Assembly (NCBI RefSeq): GCF_026017845.1
Contig: NZ_CP100416.1
Span: 8,698,842-8,762,841, forward strand
DNA from: Amycolatopsis mediterranei
GTDB lineage: Bacteria; Actinomycetota; Actinomycetes; Mycobacteriales; Pseudonocardiaceae
DNA length: 64,000 nt
Reading direction: 5' to 3'
The notes below the pieces were generated by a model, which searched no databases, was not told the DNA's origin, and saw nothing but the letters and a program-made list of their open reading frames with translations. The stretch's first letter is position 1; the number at the start of each line of letters is the position of its first letter. Positions 7,963 through 16,613 of this stretch are shown here, piece by piece. A program made the translations under genes and the position numbers.

Positions 7963-9047
7963 CAGGCCTCCAGTTCGGCTTCGAGGGCCGCCCGCTGCCG
8001 CCGCAGCTGGGGGGTGGGTTCGGCGTAGACGTGGTCGAACAGCGACAGCGGGTCGAGCTCGGGCTCGGTGTTGAGCGTGTCGCGGACGGACTGGGCGAAC
8101 ACCTCGGCGGCGGCCGCGAACCGCTCGATTTCGGTGTCCTGCAGCAGGTTCCGGCTCTTGAGGAAGGTCTCGAGCCGCTTGAGCGGGTCCGCTTCGCGCC
8201 ACTTCGCGACTTCTTCGGCGTCGCGGTAACGGGTGGCGTCGTCGGCGTTGGTGTGGGCGTCGATGCGGTAGGTGTGGGCCTCGACGAGGACCGGTCCCTT
8301 GCCTTCGCGCGCGTGCTTCACCGCGTCGTCGAGAACGGCCAGGACGGCGACGGCGTCGTTGCCGTCGACCTGCTCCGAGCGCATGCCGTAGCCGACGCCC
8401 TTGTACGCCAGCGCGGCCGCGGCGCTCTGCTTCTCGAAGGGCACCGAGATGGCGAAGCGGTTGTTCTGCACGAAGAACACGACGGGCGCCTTGAAGACGG
8501 CCGCGAAGTTGAGCGCTTCGTGGAAGTCGCCTTCGCTGGTGGCGCCGTCCCCAATGAGCGCGAGCGCGACAGCGTCTTCGCCGCGTCGCTGCATCGCGTG
8601 CGCCAGCCCGGCGGCGTGCAGAGTCTGCGTCGCCAGCGGAGTGCACTGAGGCGCTACGCGCGTCTCGACCGGGTTGTAGCCGCAGTGCGCGTCGCCGCGA
8701 AGCAGCGTCAGGACTTCGCCGGGCTTCAGGCCGCGGGCGACGAGGGCGACGGAGTCGCGGTAGGTCGGGAAGAGCCAGTCCCGGGTTTCGAGGGTGAGCG
8801 CCGCGGCGACCTGGCAGGCCTCCTGGCCGGCGCTGGAGGGGTAGACGGCGAGCCTGCCCTGCTTGGTGAGCGCGGTCGCCTGCACGTCGAACCGGCGGCC
8901 CAGGACCATCAGCCGGTAGGCCTCCTTGAGCCGGTCTCCGGTGGGCTCGCCGTACCCACCGTGCTCATCGGCCCGGCTCCCGTCTTCGGCGACGAACCGC
9001 ACCGGGGTAGCGGACGGCAGCAGGGTCTCCGAAGACATCACAGCCAT
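7962..9047 (-). CDS. bkdA: 2-oxoacid dehydrogenase E1 alpha subunit
   Basis: A protein of about 361 residues carrying the thiamine-diphosphate motif (GDGATSEGDFHEALNFAA ... VQNN, about residues 155-185), the YPSSAGQEA segment and the HTYRIDAHTNADD loop of branched-chain E1alpha. It heads the three-gene operon. Candidate starts are GTG 9059, ATG 9047 and ATG 9038. A GGGAGAG site sits just before 9059 and best serves 9047, so I use that. The gene is divergent from an Lrp-type regulator 78 bases away, the usual arrangement of the bkd operon and its activator. Confidence 0.92.
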   Translation of the reverse strand: MAVMSSETLLPSATPVRFVAEDGSRADEHGGYGEPTGDRLKEAYRLMVLGRRFDVQATALTKQGRLAVYPSSAGQEACQVAAALTLETRDWLFPTYRDSVALVARGLKPGEVLTLLRGDAHCGYNPVETRVAPQCTPLATQTLHAAGLAHAMQRRGEDAVALALIGDGATSEGDFHEALNFAAVFKAPVVFFVQNNRFAISVPFEKQSAAAALAYKGVGYGMRSEQVDGNDAVAVLAVLDDAVKHAREGKGPVLVEAHTYRIDAHTNADDATRYRDAEEVAKWREADPLKRLETFLKSRNLLQDTEIERFAAAAEVFAQSVRDTLNTEPELDPLSLFDHVYAEPTPQLRRQRAALEAELEA

Positions 9048-9124
9048 GACGCGCACCACCTCTCCCAGACATATGATGCTGAAATGGTCGTTCTCGGCGG
9101 TGTTGTGTTCAAGGGTTGGCGGAA

Positions 9125-9658
9125 ATGAGCGACAAACTGTCTTCTCCGGGGCCTGCTGGCACCCAAACGTCCACCGGTGTCCTGGCTCACGGCGGTCTGC
9201 CGGGACGAACGGTCCCGGCCCTGGACGACGTCGACCGGGCGATGCTGGCCGAACTCTCCGCGGACGGCCGCTTGGCGGTGCGCGCGCTGGCGGAAAAACT
9301 CCACATCTCGCGCACGAACGCGTACGCGCGGCTGGAGCGGTTGATGGCGGAGGGGGTCATCACGGGCTTCGGCGCGCGGATCGACCCGCGCCGGGCGGGC
9401 CTGGGCACGTCGGCGTACATCATGGTGACGGTCGAGCAGACGTCGTGGCGCACGATGGCGACGGACCTGCACGAGATCCCGTACGTCGACCACGTGGCAC
9501 TGGTGGGCGGCGACTTCGACATCCTGCTGCTGGTCCGGACGCCGGACAACTCGACCCTGCGGGACGTCGTCCTGGAGCGGCTGCAGGCGCTGGAGGGCGT
9601 GCGATCGACGCGGACGTGGCTGATCTTCGAGGAACTGCCGGGCTCGGTGCTGAGCTGA
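9125..9658 (+). CDS. bkdR: Lrp/AsnC family regulator of the bkd operon
   Basis: A 177-residue regulator with about 30 extra N-terminal residues, a winged helix-turn-helix (DDVDRAMLAELSADGRLAVR, then LHISRTNAYARLERL) and a C-terminal RAM/AsnC ligand-binding domain (VDHVALVGGDFDILLLVR ... LEGVRSTRTWLIFEEL). It is divergent from the E1alpha gene, so it probably senses branched-chain amino acids and controls the operon. A TTG at 9116 is an alternative start, but ATG 9125 is closer to the expected length. The A/T-rich part of the short divergent spacer near 9070-9085 is the likely binding area. The symbol is assigned by context. Confidence 0.87.
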   Translation: MSDKLSSPGPAGTQTSTGVLAHGGLPGRTVPALDDVDRAMLAELSADGRLAVRALAEKLHISRTNAYARLERLMAEGVITGFGARIDPRRAGLGTSAYIMVTVEQTSWRTMATDLHEIPYVDHVALVGGDFDILLLVRTPDNSTLRDVVLERLQALEGVRSTRTWLIFEELPGSVLS

Positions 9659-9667
9659 GCCGCGCGC

Positions 9668-10078
9668 TCAGCCGAACGTCCAGACCAAGACCGCCTGCCC
9701 CTCCTCGGCGACTCCGCCGGCCGCGCGGTAGGTCGCCTTCGCCGGGGCGTTGTCCCCTTCCGTGACGACCCACATGCCGTAACACCCGCGCTCGCGGGCC
9801 AGGTCCCCGAGCGCCGTCACCAACGACCGGCCGAGGCCCTGCCCGCGGAAGGCGGCGTCGACACCCAGTTCGTACAGGAACATCTCGGTGCCCTTGTCCG
9901 GGTGGGTCGTCTCCACCCCGGTCACCATGCCCGCGGGCACCTCGTCGACGTACGCGACCAGCAGGTGGTGGCCTTCGGAAGCGAGGAAGCGCTCGGCGGC
10001 GTCCGGCCGCGGGGGATCGTCGAACAGGTGCCCGGCCGCCAAGAGCGGATCGAGCGAGACCACACGGCGGATGTCCAT
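9668..10078 (-). CDS. GNAT family N-acetyltransferase
   Basis: A 136-residue single-domain GNAT. The acetyl-CoA binding motif RGQGLGRSLV (Q/R-x-x-G-x-G/A) is at about residues 78-87, preceded by the beta-4 strand MFLYELGVDAAF. The acceptor substrate cannot be predicted. The ATG at 10078 was chosen because the longer frame upstream (to 10147) reads through low-similarity sequence, and MDIRRVVSLDP is a typical GNAT opening. The gene converges on the Lrp gene with only nine bases between stops. A short inverted repeat (GGGCAA/TTGCCC) lies immediately upstream of the start. Confidence 0.85.
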   Translation of the reverse strand: MDIRRVVSLDPLLAAGHLFDDPPRPDAAERFLASEGHHLLVAYVDEVPAGMVTGVETTHPDKGTEMFLYELGVDAAFRGQGLGRSLVTALGDLARERGCYGMWVVTEGDNAPAKATYRAAGGVAEEGQAVLVWTFG

Positions 10079-10270
10079 GGGGCAAAACCCTTGCCCGTCA
10101 GTGCCCTTGACCGCAACAGCGTTACGCGTTAGACGTGGCCGCGCCACCGGCCGACTCTTAGTTTATGTCGAGAATTAACACGCCCTCCAAACAATCGAAA
10201 CCCTTGACGCCCTCCCGTTGCGCGGTGAGGATCGGCCGGTCCGCCGTTCATCGCAGAATGGACCAGACCC

Positions 10271-12916
10271 ATGGCCAGAAGATCCCGCACGTGGTCTCGT
10301 GCGCGCCGAAGTTCGCTCGTCACGCTGATGAGCCTGAGCCTGCTGGGCGGGATCGCCCAGGCGACGCCGGCCCAAGCCGAAGTGCCCCAGCCGGTCATCG
10401 GGCAGCCCGCCAAGGACAAGAACGGCTGCGCCAAGATCGAGAAGACCCTGCCGACCCTCGCGGACTGGCCGAAGGTCGACAGCCGCCTCAAGGGCAAGGA
10501 CGGCGACGAGCAGCGGATCGCCGAGATCCTCAAGGGCATGACGCTCGAGGAAAAAGTCGGGCAGATGACGCAGCCCGAGATCGCCGCCATCACCCCCGAC
10601 GAGGTCCGCCAGTACGCCATCGGCTCGGTCCTCAACGGCGGCGGCTCGTGGCCCGGCGCGAACAAGCACGCGACCCAGCAGGACTGGCTGAACCTCGCCG
10701 ACTCCTACTGGAACGCCTCGAAGACGAGCCGCACGAAGGTCCCCGTCATCTGGGGCATCGACGCCGTGCACGGCAACAACAACGTCTACGGCGCCACCGT
10801 CTTCCCGCACAACATCGGCCTCGGCGCGGCGCACGACCCGTGCCTGGTCCGTGACGTCGCCGGCGCCACCGCCCGGCAGATCCGCGCCACCGGCCAGGAC
10901 TGGGCCTTCTCGCCCACCCTCGCCGTCGTCCAGGACGACCGCTGGGGCCGCACCTACGAAGGCTTCTCCGAAGACCCGCGCATCACGCGCGCGTACGGCT
11001 TCGAAGCCATCGACGGCCTCCAGGACGGCGCCACCAAGCGCATCGGCTACAACGGCGTGATCGCCACCGCCAAGCACTTCATCGGCGACGGCGGCACGAT
11101 CAACGGCCAGGACCAGGGCGTCAACCCCTCGTCCGAGGCGGACATGATCAACATCCACGGCCAGGGCTACTACGGCGCGCTCGCCGCCGGCGCCCAGACC
11201 GTGATGGTGTCGTTCAACAGCTGGACCAACGCCGACCTCGGCATCAACGAGGGCAAGCTGACCGGCAGCGACAAGGCGCTGAACCAGATCCTCAAGGGCA
11301 AGATCGGCTTCGACGGCCTGCTCGTGTCCGACTGGAACGCCATCGGCCAGGTCCCCGGCTGCACGAACTCCTCGTGCCCGCAGGCGATCAACGCCGGCAT
11401 CGACCTGGTGATGGTGCCGAACGACTGGAAGGCGTTCATCACCAACACCGTCGCCCAGGTGCAGAGCGGCCAGATCCCGATGGCGCGCATCGACGACGCC
11501 GTCACCCGCATCCTGCGCGTCAAGCTGCGTGACGGCCTGTTCGAGTCGCAGAAGCCGTCGGACCGCTCCTACGCCAACTCCGACGAGGCGCTGAAGGACA
11601 ACTGGCTGGCGCGCGACGCCGTCCGCGAGTCGCAGACGCTGCTGAAGAACAACGGCAACGTGCTGCCGCTCAAGCCGGCGTCGAAGGTCCTGGTCGTCGG
11701 CAAGAGCGCCGACAACATCACGAACCAGACGGGTGGCTGGACGCTGAGCTGGCAGGGCACCGGCAACACGAACGCCGACTTCCCGAACGCCACCTCGATC
11801 CTGACCGGCATCAAGCAGGACCTGGGCGACGCCAACGTCACCTTCGACGCCACCGGCACCGTCGACCCGAAGGGCTTCGACGCGGTCATCGCCGTCATCG
11901 GCGAGACGCCGTACGCCGAGGGCGTCGGCGACCTGACCCGCAAGTCGCTCGAGGCGGCGAAGCTCTACCCCGAGGACCTGGCCGTGCTGGACAAGGTCAG
12001 CGGCAAGGGCACCCCGGTCGTCACCGTGTACGTCGGCGGCCGTCCGCTGTACATGAACAAGGAGATCAACCGCTCCGACGCGTTCGTGGCGGCCTGGCTG
12101 CCCGGCACCGAGGGCGGCGGCGTCGCCGACATGCTGGTCAAGGGCAAGGACGGGACCGGCTACCAGGGCACGCTGTCGTACTCGTGGCCGAAGAGCGCGT
12201 GCCAGACGCCGCTCAACCCCTGGTCGCCGGGCTACGACCCGCTGTTCAAGCTCGGCTACGGTCTCAAGACCGGGCAGCGCGCGACGGTCGGGCCGCTGGA
12301 CGAGACCTCCGGGCCGGCGTCCTGCACCTCGACCGGCGGCGGCGGGACCGCGACCGAGGACCTGTCGATCTTCGACCGCACCGACGTCCCGCCGTACACG
12401 AGCCAGATCGGCTCGGCGGAGAACTGGGGCGGCACGGTGATCGGCCCGGACGGCACGGCGGCCCACAGCGAGATCAACGTCGTCCCGGCGGACGTCAACG
12501 TGCAGGCCGACGGCCTGAAGGCAACCTGGACCGGCGCGGGCGCGGCCCAGCTGTACATGCAGAACACGGCGGGCACGAACGACCTGCGCGGTTATTTGAA
12601 CGCCGACGCCGCCCTCGAGTTCGACACGGTCGTGCAGCAGGCACCGGCCAACCGGACGGTGATCAGCATGCACTGCGTCTACCCGTGCTTCTCCGAGGTG
12701 AACGCGACCAAGCTGTTCACCGACCTGGCGGGCGGCCCGAAGACGACGGTGAAGATCCCGGTGTCCTGCTTCAACAACGGGCTGGACTTCGAGCACATCA
12801 ACACCCCGTTCCTGGTCTACACCGACGGCACGTTCCAGGCGTCGTTCGCGAACGTGCGGTGGGTCCCGAAGGGGGCTCAGGATCCGGACGCGAGATCCTG
12901 TTCGAGCTTGACCTGA
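10271..12916 (+). CDS. Secreted glycoside hydrolase family 3 with ExoP-type C-terminal domain
   Basis: An 881-residue secreted enzyme. The signal peptide (Arg-rich start, hydrophobic core, cut after ATPAQA near residue 36) is followed by a GH3 catalytic domain (about 80-410) with the nucleophile Asp354 in LLVSDWNAIGQV and the KHFIGDGGT loop. The GH3 C-terminal alpha/beta domain (about 440-660, QTLLKNNGNVLPL) is followed by a galactose-binding-like domain of the kind on exo-beta-glucanase ExoP (about 700-875). It should release glucose from beta-glucans or cello-oligosaccharides outside the cell. Length and domain order match ExoP-like exoenzymes. It is monocistronic, with a hairpin terminator just downstream. 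Confidence 0.93.
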   Translation: MARRSRTWSRARRSSLVTLMSLSLLGGIAQATPAQAEVPQPVIGQPAKDKNGCAKIEKTLPTLADWPKVDSRLKGKDGDEQRIAEILKGMTLEEKVGQMTQPEIAAITPDEVRQYAIGSVLNGGGSWPGANKHATQQDWLNLADSYWNASKTSRTKVPVIWGIDAVHGNNNVYGATVFPHNIGLGAAHDPCLVRDVAGATARQIRATGQDWAFSPTLAVVQDDRWGRTYEGFSEDPRITRAYGFEAIDGLQDGATKRIGYNGVIATAKHFIGDGGTINGQDQGVNPSSEADMINIHGQGYYGALAAGAQTVMVSFNSWTNADLGINEGKLTGSDKALNQILKGKIGFDGLLVSDWNAIGQVPGCTNSSCPQAINAGIDLVMVPNDWKAFITNTVAQVQSGQIPMARIDDAVTRILRVKLRDGLFESQKPSDRSYANSDEALKDNWLARDAVRESQTLLKNNGNVLPLKPASKVLVVGKSADNITNQTGGWTLSWQGTGNTNADFPNATSILTGIKQDLGDANVTFDATGTVDPKGFDAVIAVIGETPYAEGVGDLTRKSLEAAKLYPEDLAVLDKVSGKGTPVVTVYVGGRPLYMNKEINRSDAFVAAWLPGTEGGGVADMLVKGKDGTGYQGTLSYSWPKSACQTPLNPWSPGYDPLFKLGYGLKTGQRATVGPLDETSGPASCTSTGGGGTATEDLSIFDRTDVPPYTSQIGSAENWGGTVIGPDGTAAHSEINVVPADVNVQADGLKATWTGAGAAQLYMQNTAGTNDLRGYLNADAALEFDTVVQQAPANRTVISMHCVYPCFSEVNATKLFTDLAGGPKTTVKIPVSCFNNGLDFEHINTPFLVYTDGTFQASFANVRWVPKGAQDPDARSCSSLT

Positions 12917-12921
12917 CGGCG

Positions 12922-12956
12922 ACCGGGCCGGGAGCGCACCTCGCTCTCGGCCCGGT
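12922..12956. terminator. GC-rich hairpin between convergent genes
   Basis: A 13-bp stem with one mismatch: ACCGGGCCGGGAG at 12922-12934 pairs with CTCTCGGCCCGGT at 12944-12956 across a nine-base loop, followed by TTT. It starts six bases after the GH3 stop and ends before the convergent lipoprotein gene, so it can serve as terminator from the left and possibly from both sides. Confidence 0.7.
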
Positions 12957-12973
12957 TTCGCAACCTGGGTCGC

Positions 12974-13417
12974 TCAGTGCTGCATGCCGTAGGACTTCTG
13001 GCACGGGTAGCCGTCGTTCGTCGCCGACCAGCTCGCCGGGTAGCCGTTCCGGGCCCAGGCGGCGTAGGCCTGCGCGTAGCTGTACCCCCTGACGAACAGC
13101 CACTGGCAGGGCGTCTGGCCGGCCGCCGGGGTGATGGCGACCCCCGGCTGGGCGTTGATCCAGCTCTGCTGGGCGTACCACTGGCTCGACGCGGCGACGC
13201 CCGCCGGGGCGGCGGTCACCGTTTGCGGCGGTGGCACGAAGACGGTCTGCGGGACGGGCGCGGTCACCGCCGGGGTGCTCGGCGCCGTCACCGTCGCGGT
13301 CGAAACCGGTGCCTGGGAAGCGTTTCCGGCCACCGTGTGCGGCAAGCCGCACGAAGCGAGCGCGAGCACGGTGCCAAGCGCCGCAACTGTCCGAAGTGTA
13401 CGCATGGCGGTCCTCAT
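12974..13417 (-). CDS. Small secreted lipoprotein, unknown function
   Basis: A 147-residue lipoprotein: a short charged start, hydrophobic stretch and lipobox LASC (Cys about 23), then a Pro/Thr/Val-rich linker (about 30-75) and a small C-terminal domain with aromatic residues and two Cys (PCQWLF ... GYPCQKSYG). The ATG at 13417 overlaps the stop of the upstream lipoprotein gene (ATGA), so the two are coupled. The C-terminal WYAQQSWINAQ and AYAAWARNGYP segments look globular, but I recognise no family. It is expected to be anchored to the outer face of the membrane. Confidence 0.8.
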   Translation of the reverse strand: MRTAMRTLRTVAALGTVLALASCGLPHTVAGNASQAPVSTATVTAPSTPAVTAPVPQTVFVPPPQTVTAAPAGVAASSQWYAQQSWINAQPGVAITPAAGQTPCQWLFVRGYSYAQAYAAWARNGYPASWSATNDGYPCQKSYGMQH

Positions 13418-13899
13418 CCCGTCCTGGTCATGCGGCTGCCGACGATGACGCCGCCGGAAACGGTGTACGTGCCGGAAAACGTGCGGGTGGTGCCGTCGGT
13501 CTGGGCCGCCGACAGCACCACGTACACCGTGCCGCCGCGGACGTCGGTGACCGTCAGCGTGTCCCACGCCGTCGTCGCGAAACCGTTGGCGTACTTGGCG
13601 TACCCGCCGCTGCCCGCGACGCGGCTGCCGCCGAGGGACCAGGCGGTGGCGAAGTCACGCCGGTTGATCGCGTCGTAGTACGCGACCACCACGCCCGCTT
13701 CCGTGGTTTGCCTCGGTGGCGGGGAAACCGGCGGCTGGACGTACACCGGTGCGGGCACCGCGACCGTCGCGGTGCTGGTCACCGGGGCCGGTGGAACCAC
13801 GGTGACCGGCACCGGCACGCCGGTCACGGGAATCCCGCACGCGGCCGCGCCCAGCAGCACCAGGGCGGCCACGGCGATTCTGGTCGCGTTCACGGCCAT
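13414..13899 (-). CDS. Lipoprotein with NTF2-like extracellular domain
   Basis: A 161-residue lipoprotein with lipobox GAAAC (Cys about 21), a Val/Pro/Thr-rich spacer to about residue 65, and a C-terminal domain starting AGVVVAYYDAINRRDFATAW. That pattern of a helix with Tyr, Asp and Ala-Trp is typical of NTF2/SnoaL-like folds. The rest alternates short beta strands (TYVVLSAAQ ... TYTVSGGVIV). The strong site GGAAGGACGTG before ATG 13899 fixes the start. It heads a coupled pair with the second lipoprotein and is divergent from the two-component system at 14120, which may control it or sense its state. Confidence 0.78.
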   Translation of the reverse strand: MAVNATRIAVAALVLLGAAACGIPVTGVPVPVTVVPPAPVTSTATVAVPAPVYVQPPVSPPPRQTTEAGVVVAYYDAINRRDFATAWSLGGSRVAGSGGYAKYANGFATTAWDTLTVTDVRGGTVYVVLSAAQTDGTTRTFSGTYTVSGGVIVGSRMTRTG

Positions 13900-14119
13900 C
13901 ACGTCCTTCCGTGTCCGCCCCTGGAATCGGGCGGCCGGCGGGATCCGCAACGAGTCCGGAGAACCGGGACGCAAGCGTTATCCCGACAATTCCTGCCGGG
14001 AATGCCGAAAGCCGTCATCGCGGCGACGGTCGTAGCCCGGAGTCACGAACGCACGCCAAGGTGTGAAGATCCGGTCAGGATGCGGTGGGAACGGTGTCAG
14101 GACGCCTACCCTCGACGCC

Positions 14120-14815
14120 GTGTGCGCACGTGTACTGGTCGCGGAAGACGACGAGAAGCAGGCCGAGGTCCTCCGGCTCTACCTCGAAAGCGAAGGCCAC
14201 ACCGTGGTGCTGGCCCCGGACGGCCGGGCGGCGCTCGACGAGGCCCGGCGCGACCGCCCCGACCTGCTGGTCCTCGACGTGATGATGCCGAACGTCGACG
14301 GTCTCGACGTCTGCCGGATCCTGCGGCAGGAGTCCGACGTCGCGGTGCTGATGCTCACCGCCCGCGCCACCGAGGACGACCTGCTGCTCGGCCTCGACCT
14401 CGGCGCCGACGACTACCTGACCAAGCCGTACAGCCCGCGCGAGCTGATGGCCCGGGTCCGGACGCTGCTGCGGCGGACCGCCGGGCGCCGCGAGCCGCCC
14501 GACACCGCGTTGCGCGCGGGCAGCCTGCGGCTCGACCCGGTGCGGCACGAGGTGTCGGTCGACGGGCGCCCGGTGGACACCACTCCGGGCGAGTTCCAGC
14601 TGCTCGAGACGCTGATCCGGCAACCGGGCCGGGTGTTCACCCGGCGGCAGCTGCTCGAACTGACCCGCGGCGACGACCGGTTCGTCAGCACCCGGATCAT
14701 CGACGTCCACGTGCTCAACCTGCGGAAGAAGATCGAGCCGGACCCGCAGAAGCCCGTCCACCTGCGGACCGTCTTCGGGGTCGGCTACAAGCTGACGGCG
14801 GAAGATGGGGCGTAG
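14120..14815 (+). CDS. OmpR/PhoB family response regulator
   Basis: A 231-residue regulator: receiver domain (residues 4-118) with acidic pocket EDD near 9-11, phosphoacceptor Asp53 in LLVLDVMMP and Lys in YLTKPYSP, and a C-terminal winged helix (about 135-230; STRIIDVHVLNLRKKI and VFGVGYKL). I use GTG 14120 because the receiver begins there at once; GTG 14063 is an alternative with a longer leader. The downstream sensor kinase starts inside its last codons, giving a coupled pair. Divergent lipoprotein genes are candidate targets. Confidence 0.92.
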   Translation: MCARVLVAEDDEKQAEVLRLYLESEGHTVVLAPDGRAALDEARRDRPDLLVLDVMMPNVDGLDVCRILRQESDVAVLMLTARATEDDLLLGLDLGADDYLTKPYSPRELMARVRTLLRRTAGRREPPDTALRAGSLRLDPVRHEVSVDGRPVDTTPGEFQLLETLIRQPGRVFTRRQLLELTRGDDRFVSTRIIDVHVLNLRKKIEPDPQKPVHLRTVFGVGYKLTAEDGA

Positions 14816-16613
14816 CTTCCCGAGGCGGCGCAGCCTGGTCGTCCGGCTCACCGCCGTCTCCCTGCTCATCGCGCTCGCCTCCATCGCGGCGACCGCCTGG
14901 CTGGCCGTGCAGACCACCACCCGCGCGATCCAGCAGGAGCAGGGCCAGGCCCTCTCCGGCGACGCGACGATCTACACCGAGCTGCTCGGCTTCGCCGCGG
15001 TGAACCACACGTGGGACCAGGTCGGCCCCCGGCTGCGGGCGCTGTCGGAACAGACCGGCCGCCGGGTCGTGCTGACCACCCTCGACCGGCGCGTGCTCGG
15101 CGATTCCGGCGGCGCTCCGGTCACCCTGCCGGTCAAGGCGACCGCGTCGGTCGATCCCCTGCACGTGGACCCGGTGCTGCTGCCCGAGGCCGGGACGAGC
15201 GGTATCGACCCGCGCGCGGCCGGCCCGTTCAAGCTGCCCCCGTCCGAACGCGAGGAGCTCACCGCGCTGGCCAAGAAGGCCACCGCCTGCCTCGCCGCGT
15301 TCGGCCTGCCCGGTCAGGTGCGCGACTCGCCGAGCGGGCGGCCGCAGCTCACCGGGCTCGAACCGCTCTCCGCCCGCTACTACGCGGGCAAGTGCGGGCT
15401 CTTCGAGCTCGCCGCCCCCACCCCGACCGAACAGGCCGCGCTGACGAGCCTGAACGACGCCGTCAACCGCTGCCTGCAGAACCAGGGTGGCGGGCAGGTG
15501 AAGCTCGGCCTCGACCTGGAGGTCCTCGACGTCTCCGATCAACGGCCGATCGAGGACTGCCTCGACTCGGCCCGCCGTGAGCAGCTCGCGCCGTACGTCG
15601 CGCCGCCCGCGTTGCTGTTCACGCTCGGCCCGGGCGGGTCGCCGCTGCCGACGTTCACGCTGTCGCGGGAGAACCTCACCCGGATCCTGGCGGTGACCGG
15701 TGGCGTGCTGGTGCTGGCCGTCGCGCTCACCGCGCTCGTCGCGCGGCGGCTGTCCCGTCCGCTGCGGGCGCTGACCGAGGCCGCGCAGCAGGACCGGCCG
15801 GCCCCGGTGAAGTCCCGCGACGAGGTCGGGTACCTCGCCGCCGCGTTCAACGACCTCACGGCGCGGCGCGAGCGCATCGAGGAGCAGCGCAAGGCGATGG
15901 TCAGCGACATCGCCCACGAGCTGCGCAACCCGCTCAACGTCATCCGCGGCCGGCTGGAGGCCGCCGAAGACGGGCACCTCCCGTTCGACCGGGCCCTGAG
16001 CGCGTCACTGCTCGAGGAAACCGTGCTGCTGCAGCACATCGTCGACGACCTGCAGGACCTCGCCGCGGCCGACGCCGGGCAGCTGCGCCTGCACCCCGAG
16101 CCCCTCGACGCGGCGGAGCTGGCCGGCCACGTCGCCGCCGCGCACGCCGACCGCGCCGCCGCCGGCGGGGTCACGCTCACCGTCGAAGCGCTCGGCGAAG
16201 CCACGTTGCCCGCCGACCCGGTCCGGCTCCGGCAGGTCGTCGGCAACCTGGTGACGAACGCGATCCGGCACACGCCGCCCGGCGGCCGGGTGACGATCCG
16301 GGTGTCGTCCACTGTGGACGAGGTGACGCTCGCCGTGGCGGACACCGGATCCGGCATCGCCGCCGAGGACCTGCCGCACGTGTTCGACCGGTTCTGGCGG
16401 GCCGAGAAGTCTCGCAGCCGCCAGACCGGCGGCAGCGGGCTCGGCCTCGCCATCGTGCGCCACCTCGTGGCGGCGCACGGCGGCACGGTCACCGTCGAGT
16501 CCGAAGTGGACACCGGATCGACGTTCACCGTCCGGCTGCCGAAGGCGGATCCGGCTGGCGTGGCGCCGGGCCCCGTCGCGGAGGAAGGCGGCGACGATCG
16601 GCTACAGGGGTAG
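14805..16613 (+). CDS. Membrane sensor histidine kinase
   Basis: A 602-residue kinase with one membrane span at about 14-34, a large extracytoplasmic sensor (about 35-290), a second span (about 290-313), HAMP (314-365), HisKA with His371 in SDIAHELRNP, and HATPase_c with N, G1 (DTGSGI) and G2 (GSGLGLAIV) boxes. The sensor is unusually long and contains four Cys (in KATACLA, GKCGLF, NRCLQN and IEDCLD), which could form two disulfides. It pairs with the upstream OmpR-type regulator, overlapping by 11 bases. The last 12 bases overlap the convergent pobA gene. The signal sensed is unknown. Confidence 0.92.
   Translation: MGRSFPRRRSLVVRLTAVSLLIALASIAATAWLAVQTTTRAIQQEQGQALSGDATIYTELLGFAAVNHTWDQVGPRLRALSEQTGRRVVLTTLDRRVLGDSGGAPVTLPVKATASVDPLHVDPVLLPEAGTSGIDPRAAGPFKLPPSEREELTALAKKATACLAAFGLPGQVRDSPSGRPQLTGLEPLSARYYAGKCGLFELAAPTPTEQAALTSLNDAVNRCLQNQGGGQVKLGLDLEVLDVSDQRPIEDCLDSARREQLAPYVAPPALLFTLGPGGSPLPTFTLSRENLTRILAVTGGVLVLAVALTALVARRLSRPLRALTEAAQQDRPAPVKSRDEVGYLAAAFNDLTARRERIEEQRKAMVSDIAHELRNPLNVIRGRLEAAEDGHLPFDRALSASLLEETVLLQHIVDDLQDLAAADAGQLRLHPEPLDAAELAGHVAAAHADRAAAGGVTLTVEALGEATLPADPVRLRQVVGNLVTNAIRHTPPGGRVTIRVSSTVDEVTLAVADTGSGIAAEDLPHVFDRFWRAEKSRSRQTGGSGLGLAIVRHLVAAHGGTVTVESEVDTGSTFTVRLPKADPAGVAPGPVAEEGGDDRLQG

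Noticed and set aside
13414..13567. Longer upstream start for the second lipoprotein
   Set aside because: The extension is Arg/His-rich antisense-like sequence. The ATG at 13417 overlaps the previous stop and gives a proper lipoprotein signal.
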